This document shows positions 24,321 through 32,100 of a stretch of 39,560 nt of DNA, piece by piece (the first letter of the stretch is position 1; the number at the start of each line of letters is the position of its first letter). Below the pieces are notes generated by a model that was given only the letters and a program-made list of their open reading frames with translations, did no database searches and had not been told where the DNA came from. The DNA is from Bacteroidales bacterium (GTDB lineage Bacteria; Bacteroidota; Bacteroidia; Bacteroidales; M50B96). Position numbers and translations under genes: made by a program. The stretch is from assembly GCA_018401015.1 (NCBI GenBank), contig JAGYLP010000001.1:270463-310022 (forward strand), in the 5' to 3' direction.

Positions 24321-24393
24321 TGCGGGGTGGAGCAGTTGGTAGCTCGTCGGGCTCATAACCCGAAGGCCACAGGTTCGAGTCCTGTCCCCGCTA
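24321..24393 (+). tRNA. Initiator tRNA-fMet (anticodon CAT)
   Basis: The cloverleaf folds with anticodon stem-loop CGGGCTCATAACCCG, D-stem GAGC/GCTC and T-arm ACAGG-TTCGAGT-CCTGT. Initiator marks are the three G-C pairs GGG/CCC in the anticodon stem, A11-U24 in the D-stem, and an unpaired first position: T1 faces T72, where E. coli has C1-A72. The acceptor is otherwise GCGGGG/CCCCGC. CCA is not encoded. It has its own promoter and terminator, so it is a single-gene unit. Confidence 0.95.
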
Positions 24394-24402
24394 CTAAAAA
24401 AA

Positions 24403-24434
24403 ACAAAAGCCGTTGAGAATCAACGGCTTTTGTT
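24403..24434. terminator. Terminator after tRNA-fMet
   Basis: ACAAAAGCCGTTGA (24403-24416) and TCAACGGCTTTTGT (24420-24433) pair perfectly over 14 positions around a GAA loop. The A-rich and T-rich ends allow it to work in both directions, including for the ATPase gene coming from the right. The 100 bp to that gene's stop codon show nothing else. Confidence 0.88.
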
Positions 24435-24533
24435 GTATTATGGCAATTCCATAGCACGCGTAACTTCTTATATGTTAAAGAACTACCTGTTCTGTTTCCA
24501 TTCGAGAAATGATTGGTTCTTTTATATTAGATT

Positions 24534-25733
24534 CTAATAGTTTGATGTAGTAAGGAACTTGTTGATGTGAACATGTTTTATTCCTTTAAAATTTTCAGCA
24601 AAGCCATCAGCTGACACAACAATTTTTTCATAATTATCTTCAATCTTCAGCAGATTCCCAAATTCTCTTTCTCTGACCTTTTCGTCAGGTAGAAGATAAG
24701 CAACTTGAATATATTTAGTTTCATTTCCTTTTTGTGCAACAAAATTAATTTCTCTATCCTGATGCTTTCCGATATAAACTTGGTAGTCTTCATAGATTAA
24801 TTGATTAAATACCAGGTTTTCAAATATGCCTGCAATTTGATCACCTGAATAAGGAATAATAGCATGTTTCAGCCCTAAGTCGGAGAAAAAGTATTTGTCA
24901 TTTATTTCAAATCGCTTTTTACCAATTATATCCAGACGTTGTACTTTATTAATAAAGAAAGAATTGGTAAGAAACTTCATATAGTTCATGACCGTATTTA
25001 CAGACAAACTAATTCGTTGCGCCTTCAAGAAATCACTGATTTTTTTTGATGAGAGATTATTACCCAGATTATCAATAAGGCATTCTACTAATCGTTCCAG
25101 AAAGTCGATATCTCTGATATTATACCTGCCTACGATATCTTTCAGAATAATCGTATTGTAAATGCTCTTCAGGTATCCATAAATAATTTCATCATCAAAA
25201 GGTAAATAGCTTAAATAAGGAAGACCGCCGTATCGTATATACTTATTCAATGATTCGTTATTGTTTTCAAGTTTATGGATTTCAAGAAATTCGACGAATG
25301 AAAGACTGTTAATATGAAACTCGATATAACGACCTGAAAGATGTGTTCCCAGATCTCCTGATAACATTTTAGCATTACTTCCTGTACAGTACAAATCAAC
25401 ACCTTCATCCAATAATTGTCTTAGCGCAATTTCAAATTCATCAATTTCCTGAATTTCATCAATAAATACATAATTGTTTTTATCTCCTGATAAGTGCAGC
25501 CTTATGAACTGAAACAGATCATCATTATTTCTAATCTGCTTAAAATTATTATGCTCTTTGTTGATATAAATGGTATTAGCTTTTCTATCCTCCTGCTCAA
25601 TAAATGCAATTATTTGTTTTAGAAGAATGGTTTTTCCAACACGCCTTTGTCCGGTAAGAACTTTGATGAGATCTTTACCTATAAATGGCTTTACCTTTTC
25701 AAGGTATTTTTTTCTGAGATACAATTTCTTCAT
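24534..25733 (-). CDS. AAA-type ATPase with DUF4143 domain
   Basis: The 399-residue protein has a Walker A motif GQRRVGKT (residues 28-35), Walker B YVFIDEIQEID near residue 88, a sensor-like CTGSNAKML near 116, and the SGRYIEF and GGLPYL segments usual in this family. A winged-helix and a nuclease-like DUF4143 region follow. In that region the segment that would hold PD-(D/E)xK residues reads REINFVA ... YIQVAY, so it is probably not a working nuclease. These ATPases are common, mobile and of unclear role. The gene is visibly AT-richer than its neighbours, uses ATT/AAT/AAA codons heavily, and has only three TCGA words in 1,200 bp. It is likely a transferred gene beside tRNA-fMet; no tRNA-end repeat was found to mark an attachment site. 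Confidence 0.88.
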   Translation of the reverse strand: MKKLYLRKKYLEKVKPFIGKDLIKVLTGQRRVGKTILLKQIIAFIEQEDRKANTIYINKEHNNFKQIRNNDDLFQFIRLHLSGDKNNYVFIDEIQEIDEFEIALRQLLDEGVDLYCTGSNAKMLSGDLGTHLSGRYIEFHINSLSFVEFLEIHKLENNNESLNKYIRYGGLPYLSYLPFDDEIIYGYLKSIYNTIILKDIVGRYNIRDIDFLERLVECLIDNLGNNLSSKKISDFLKAQRISLSVNTVMNYMKFLTNSFFINKVQRLDIIGKKRFEINDKYFFSDLGLKHAIIPYSGDQIAGIFENLVFNQLIYEDYQVYIGKHQDREINFVAQKGNETKYIQVAYLLPDEKVREREFGNLLKIEDNYEKIVVSADGFAENFKGIKHVHINKFLTTSNY

Positions 25734-25910
25734 GATGAAATGTTTTTCCGGGATTAAAAAATATTTTCAGCATAATGAAAAGATACGGTGAGTTTATCAT
25801 ACTTCTGTCCAAATATTTAGTAAGGGATATTACTTATTGCTTTGAATATTCTCCGCGTTAATATTGAAATTTTACCCCGATAGTATTTTCAATGATCAAC
25901 CCCATATCCT

Positions 25911-26030
25911 GAACTAGAAAGTTCGATATTTGTCCCGTTGTGAAACAAATTTGCACTGCAGAAAAAATGGAAAATTTCAGTGCAGAATTTTTCGTAAAAT
26001 TCACTACATCACTTTTCATCATTCTAGTTC
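25911..26030. repeat. Nested inverted repeats in the gap before the ATPase gene
   Basis: GAACTAGAA (25911-25919) and TTCTAGTTC (26022-26030) are perfect nine-base inverted copies, each followed by a TTCGATA-like word. Between them GCACTG (25953-25958) and CAGTGC (25978-25983) form a second inverted pair with AT-rich interior. The 365-bp gap 25734-26098 is AT-rich and shows no gene. Confidence 0.4.
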
Positions 26031-26098
26031 GATAATAGTTTAGGTTTCTGGATTTTAAAACAACGAGCGACTTATGTTTGCCTTGAGAGCATGATGCT

Positions 26099-28612
26099 TC
26101 AGTGTATAACTTGAAAGTTAATAGACTGGGTCTTTCGATTATGGATTCTCAAAATGTAGTTGCCGGAGGGAATGCCGCTGGTGTTTATGGACACACGGCT
26201 GCTAAAGGCCTGATTCGATAAAATCAGTTCGCCGGACGATGAGTAGATGGCTATTTTGCTTCGCGGTTCTACACCTGTAACAACTAATTCGCGATTAGCC
26301 GGATTTGGATACACTTGAATGGCGTTTACATCACTTTGATCGATGGGCAGTAAAGGTGGAAGGGGTTCGAGATTGTGAGTTCGGGTGGTGTCGAAAGCAA
26401 AAATGCGGGCTATCCGATTTCGTCCTGTATCGTTGTAGGCGGTGAAATTTCCTCCAATTATAAGCGATCCGTCGTTAAAGAGGCATAAAGCATTTACTCG
26501 TTGGTTGGGGCCACTACCTCCGTTAAAAGTCACATCGACACTTCCATTTGGATGTAATCGGCCTAAATTACCGGTATAGTGTCCATTGAATTCCTGAACA
26601 AGGTCTCCTCCAAATAGTATTTTTCCATCGGGTTGAATCGTAATGGCCGTGATGGATGCATAGTAAGAGCCGCTAAGGCCAGTCCCGGTCTCAAAGCTTA
26701 GGTCGAAAGGTCCATTGGATTGAATCCGGGCAATGTCTTTAATGCTTTGACTACCGGAATAAGTGAATCTGCCGGCGATGATGAGTTGCTCGTTGGGCAG
26801 GATGTCGGCAGTATAAACTTTTCCGGAAAGTGACCCTCCGGGGTTATAGGCGAAATCGAGCGAACCGTCGAGGTTGATTCGAGCAATGCCATTCCTTGGC
26901 GTACCTTGGTAGTGACTAAAGTTTCCTATCGCTATTATTTTTCCGCTCATTAAGGGTATTAATTTGGAAACAGAACCAGAAAAGAACAGGTTGGGTAAAT
27001 AAGCATCATCGTTGGTTCCATGTTCATTTAGTTTAACCAGGATAGTATTGGTTTGGTTAAAAAGGCCAAGAAAAATAGCTCCGGAGTTTGTAAAACAGGA
27101 TACGGTGGGTTTGCCGATGGGGTCGAGGGTTGCATGAAAACTCGTGTCGATTGTTCCATCTTGATGCAACTGAACCAAAAAGGGTGTTTCTGAGGGCATG
27201 TTCAGGTTATTTTGCATGCCACCAAGCAAAAAGCTTCCATTTTTCTTAGCAGCGACCAGGGATACTTCATTTATATCATTCGATTGAAATAAATCAGCTA
27301 CGAAGCTTGTGTCGCTGTTTCCATTCGAATCAATTACGCTGATCCCGGGAATAATCTGATGGTTGTATAAGTCGAAATTTCCGGCAATCAAGGCTTTGTT
27401 ATTCGGAAGAGGTAGGATGGAGGTTACATCCTGGTTGGCTCCAAAAGAAGGATTGAACTCAGTGTCTAACAGGCCGCTAGTTTTGAATTTGCAGATATGA
27501 TTTACCGATCGGTCCTGCATGTACCTGAAATCTCCAACAGTTAGGATGTCGTTGTTGTCGAAAAAACAGCAATCGTACAGGGTGTTTTGGTGGTAAGTGC
27601 AAGCTGAAAAAGTTTCGTCGATACTGCCATCGGAGTGAAATCGAGCGAGACCTTTGATGGCAACGTCGTTATACTTTTTAAACCGTCCGCATAGATAAAT
27701 TTGCTGATTCCCATCAATCTTTATGGATATTCCTGTTTCATAGCCATAGTTTGTTATGCCACTGCCAATTGGGAAACTAAGGTCGATACTGCCATTGGCA
27801 TGAAGTCGGCCAACCTGATAAGCTAACTCTTGGATGTGGAAGAATAGGGCGACAATTTTACCATCGGCTTGTTCGTCGAGCGAAACGACCCGATAGTTAT
27901 TTAGCGAAAACTGAAAAGCTGTATCGAGGCTTCCATTAGGGTTGAGGCGTGCCAGGTAGTTTCTGGGTTCACCGTTGTAGTGGCTAAAATTCCCCCAAAT
28001 TAGCATTTGAGCATTTGCCAACACTTTTAATCCTGAAAGGGCGCCATCGGGACCTGTTCCCGATTGGAAGGAGGTGTCGATGATTCCGGAGGAGAGGGTT
28101 CGAACCAGATAATTTTTAGCTACTCCATTAACCTGGGTAAAGCCTCCTGCTAGCAGTATTTTGCCATCGGTTAGAGGTTTTATTGTGCTAATAAGCGCTC
28201 CCGTATTCGTTTCGACTTGGTAACTGGTATCGAGGCTCCCGTCCTGATTCATTCTCCAAATGGTTTTATTGGCGGAATCGTAAATGCCCGAAGCAAGTAT
28301 TTTCCCATCAGCCTGAACATTCATTCGGTAAATGTGATCTCCGGTTGTTAGGGGAGACTGGAAGCTGCTGTCGTATTTGCCATCGAGATGAATCCGGGCA
28401 ATGGACTGGCTTGTATTTCCATTGTACCGATCGAGATAACCTGAAATATATATTTTCTCTCCGGCTATCAGGCAGGTGGTTGGACGATCGTCGCATCCGT
28501 CGCCGGAGGCATAACCTTGATCTTGCGGGTTAAAATTTACATCGAGACGACCATCTTGAGCAAAAGAAGGGAAGTTGGTGATAAGTAGAATGATGAACAA
28601 AAATTTTCTCAT
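26099..28612 (-). CDS. Secreted delta-60 repeat protein with T9SS sorting domain
   Basis: After a signal peptide (MRKFLFIILLITNFPSFAQ) the 837-residue protein holds 14 delta-60 units, each around a DGSLDTSF-type motif (DGRLDVNF first, NGSVDVTF last), spaced about 50 residues apart, with DGKILxxG strands between. Fourteen units would suit two seven-bladed propellers; that is inference. The last 80 residues (IQVYPNPANRELVV ... GIPSGNYILRIHN) are a type A T9SS sorting domain, so the protein is carried across the outer membrane and attached or released there. Its role is unknown; such proteins may bind surfaces or ligands. It diverges from the large kelch/beta-helix gene across 514 bp. Confidence 0.9.
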   Translation of the reverse strand: MRKFLFIILLITNFPSFAQDGRLDVNFNPQDQGYASGDGCDDRPTTCLIAGEKIYISGYLDRYNGNTSQSIARIHLDGKYDSSFQSPLTTGDHIYRMNVQADGKILASGIYDSANKTIWRMNQDGSLDTSYQVETNTGALISTIKPLTDGKILLAGGFTQVNGVAKNYLVRTLSSGIIDTSFQSGTGPDGALSGLKVLANAQMLIWGNFSHYNGEPRNYLARLNPNGSLDTAFQFSLNNYRVVSLDEQADGKIVALFFHIQELAYQVGRLHANGSIDLSFPIGSGITNYGYETGISIKIDGNQQIYLCGRFKKYNDVAIKGLARFHSDGSIDETFSACTYHQNTLYDCCFFDNNDILTVGDFRYMQDRSVNHICKFKTSGLLDTEFNPSFGANQDVTSILPLPNNKALIAGNFDLYNHQIIPGISVIDSNGNSDTSFVADLFQSNDINEVSLVAAKKNGSFLLGGMQNNLNMPSETPFLVQLHQDGTIDTSFHATLDPIGKPTVSCFTNSGAIFLGLFNQTNTILVKLNEHGTNDDAYLPNLFFSGSVSKLIPLMSGKIIAIGNFSHYQGTPRNGIARINLDGSLDFAYNPGGSLSGKVYTADILPNEQLIIAGRFTYSGSQSIKDIARIQSNGPFDLSFETGTGLSGSYYASITAITIQPDGKILFGGDLVQEFNGHYTGNLGRLHPNGSVDVTFNGGSGPNQRVNALCLFNDGSLIIGGNFTAYNDTGRNRIARIFAFDTTRTHNLEPLPPLLPIDQSDVNAIQVYPNPANRELVVTGVEPRSKIAIYSSSGELILSNQAFSSRVSINTSGIPSGNYILRIHNRKTQSINFQVIH

Positions 28613-29126
28613 GACTCAAGAGCTAATGCACTGTTAAAGATAGGTTTTCCTTTTTAAAGTATTCAGGTGTAAGTAGGCGATTCACTTTTTTCTTTCTGTA
28701 TTTCGTTCGGCTTGCCTTTTGGTGTTCCATTCTGGCTCGGTTTGCGCTTCTTTTTACTTCTAAATGCAAGGATTTTATCGAATTTCTGCTTTTATCGATT
28801 TTTTTTTTGCAACGATACAATGAGTAATACTTGACAACTGGTGTGTCGTGTTTGTTAATTGTCATTAATTCAGGTGTTTGTCGCTAGCATGGAGTGTGTC
28901 TTTCCTCCTTATTTTCAATGGATATAAATAACAAATAATCGTTTGTGCCTCGCTGTTCTCTTCTTGACTGTTTTGATTAGTTCCATTAATTTTATAAGTA
29001 ATTTGAACTAAGATAATGCTGCGCATTAAGTAGTTAATTCTACTTTTATTTGCATGTATTATCTAGTGAAGCATCGAAATTGATTAGTAACTAATTGTAA
29101 TAATAAATTCAAAAAATTTTACGAAA
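28613..29126. other. Gene-free divergent region
   Basis: This AT-rich 514-bp stretch lies between two divergent secreted-protein genes and should hold both promoters. I find no exact TAnnTTTG element with a spaced TTG on either strand; TACTTTTA near 29040 is a near miss. An 80-codon basic frame on the minus strand is not supported. Confidence 0.5.
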
Positions 29127-32100
29127 ATGAAACACGCTACCAATTTTGTTAACCGGGTATGGACTGCTTGTCTTTCCTTGTTCGTTTTTTTATTTATTGC
29201 GAATGGTTTGTATTCGCAAGTCATTTTTAATCAAACTTCTACGGCTGATTTTCAGGGAGGATATTGGGATCAAGTAGTGGTTGGGTCGAACCAGGTAAGT
29301 TTGCCGCAAATGGCGACCTCTATCAATCCCTGGGTCACGAATACTGTTCTTCCTCAAACCCTTACCGGTCATCAGGTGTGTACCTATCGGAATGCTTTTG
29401 TCTACTCCATTGGGGGTAATAATGGAAGTTCCGATTTATCGACAATTTACCGAGCCTCTGTAACGAGCACTGGGAATGGAGCCTGGTCGAATGTAGGTTC
29501 GATTCCACTTCCTTTGCGCGATGCCGCCGTGGTTGTGGGGACCAGTAAGATTTACCTGATAGGCGGACGCAGCAACGGAGTTCCTCAATCGGCTATTTAT
29601 TATGCCGATATAGCCTCCGATGGTTCGCTAGGATCTTGGGATTCCAGCTCGGTAAGTTTACCTGTTAGCCTTTGGGGCCATCAGGCTGAATACGTGAATG
29701 GATCGATTTACATTTTGGGAGGAACTACCGGAACTTTAATTAGCGATGCTGTTTCATCGGTTTATTGTTTGAGTCTGGATGCCAACAAACATCCGGTTTC
29801 CATTTCTTCCACTGTTTCCTTGCCAGGGAACCGGGTCAATTTCGCCACATCGGTCTGGAACCAACATCTTATCGTTATGGGAGGTGAAGACGATTTAGGC
29901 GTTAAGTCGGCAGCTGTGTGGTATGCCAACTCACAGGCTAACGGGCAATTGAGTTCTTGGCAAGCGCTCAGCTCACTGCCTGTTGCCATTAGTCATCATA
30001 GCTCCACTTCGTCGTATAATTTGTTGACATGTATTTCCGGTGAGTACCTCGATGGTGGCAGCCCAAGCTTGTCGAATCAGGTGTACTATGCCATGATGGG
30101 AAACTTTCCCAGCATTTCGTGGTCGCAAGCCAGTAATCAGTTATATGATTATACCAAGAATGGACAGGCTTATGCCGGGCCTGGTTTTATAGCTTATCTG
30201 GGAGGCGAGAATTTGTCGGGAACGCCAACGATTAATTCCCGGTATGCTCCACTTGGCCTTTCCACGTCTTTCCTTACTCAGGGGAATTTTATTTCCAATC
30301 CTTTTTATGAGTTAGGTGATTTGCGGCAGATTCAAAGTTTGAATTTTGTCTTGAGCCAGGCGGCCAACAGTGAGTTTTATTATCGTGTGGCTGGAGCGGA
30401 TGCGTTATGGTCCGATTGGGTCCATAGCACCACGAATCCGGTAACGGTGAATCAGGAGAAACAATACATTCAATACCGAATCGATTTGCGTGGAACGACA
30501 GCCAACAGCGCCGTATGCAGCGAGGTGGTGTTGAGTATTCAAGGGACTCAATTAAGCGGTAATTTGAATGCGATGGATACCTTGCACATTGAAGACAGTC
30601 CGTTCTGGGCAACTGCCAACATCAGTTTTACGGCCGGAAGTCATTACATTGAGCCGGGAGTCACGATTCTTTTCTCTCCGAATACCGGTTTGGAAATTGG
30701 TCAGGCGAGCATGCAATTTGCCGGCACTTCGGAACATCCCATTACCTTAACCTATTATTCGGCCGAGGCAGGTCAATGGAACGGGGTGTATTTTACCACT
30801 CAAAGCGACAACGGAGTATCGTCGTCGATGCATTATGTTACGATAGAAAAAGCGGGATACGGAACGAACGATGCTAATTTGCGCTGTGTCGACACCCAAG
30901 AGCCCTTGCTGAGTAATTGCACCTTGCGTTTGGCTGAGGGGCATGGATTAAGGTTGAGTAATTCACCGATAACCATTGAGGAATCGCTCCTGGAGGACAA
31001 TACCGATGCCGGTATTCATCTCACAAACTCAAATCCAAATATGATTGCCACCACCATAACCGGCAACGGAGTGGCCGGGATTGTGTATACCGATAATGTA
31101 TCCAACCCTAATTTTGCCGGTGTTCTTGTGGAGGATAATTTATATGGATTATATCATCCAACTCCCAACATGAGTATTTCTCCATTGAGTGGCAATATTA
31201 CCATTGAGAATAATATTTTCAATGGCCATGCAATTCCCGGGGGTACAATTGAATCTAATGTTACCTGGAATAATCCTTCGCTGGATTTCTTTGTGTTGGG
31301 AACGATTACCATAAAAAAATACTACTCCCTGTGTCGCTTAACCATTGAGCCGGGGAATACCATTCGTTTCAGTGAAGGTTCACGTTTGCATGTGGGCGAT
31401 GTTTCCAACGGATATTATCCCGGCGAGCTGTATGCCATCGGATCGGCAGATAGTCTCATTACTTTTAGTTCGCAAAGCGGACAAAGTGGTGGTTGGGAGG
31501 GAATCCTTTTCGGAGCTCCCAGTCAGGCTATGAGTGCATCTTCATTCATGAATTACTGCATAGTGGAGAAAGCAAACTCGTATTTGCTTCGTACACAGGA
31601 TACGCAGCAGCCTTCGATCCAGAATTCTATTTTCAGGGAATCGGCTCAACACGGTGTTGTGTGTCATCAGTCCATGACTCCATTGGCAGGATTAACTTTT
31701 CAGAATAATGCAGGTTACGGATTGTTATTTACTGCACCAAAGTATATCCATACCCAGCTTGGAGCGTTAACTTTTTCGGGAAATGCCTTCGACGGAGTGG
31801 TTACCGAGGGAGGAACAATCGATGTAAGCCGTAATTGGCCAAATACAGGCAACCCATACCTAATTTTGGGCGACCTGGTAGTAAGTGGCTATTACGACCG
31901 GTATAGGCTGACTATTGATCCGGGCTTAACCCTCTACTTCACACCAGGTTCGGAGATGTTAGTAGGCTCGTCTAATAGTTATTATTGCGGAGAAATTTAT
32001 GCTGTTGGAACGCCCGATAGCTTAATTACGTTTGCTCCTTACAACGGTCAGGTTGGTGGATGGGAAGGAGTTACTTTCGAATCATCCACGACTAGTTTTA

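Noticed and set aside
28623-28865. 80-codon basic frame on the minus strand just before the delta-60 gene
   Set aside because: Lysine/arginine-rich composition follows from AT-rich DNA; no signal peptide, no recognisable motif, no promoter element.
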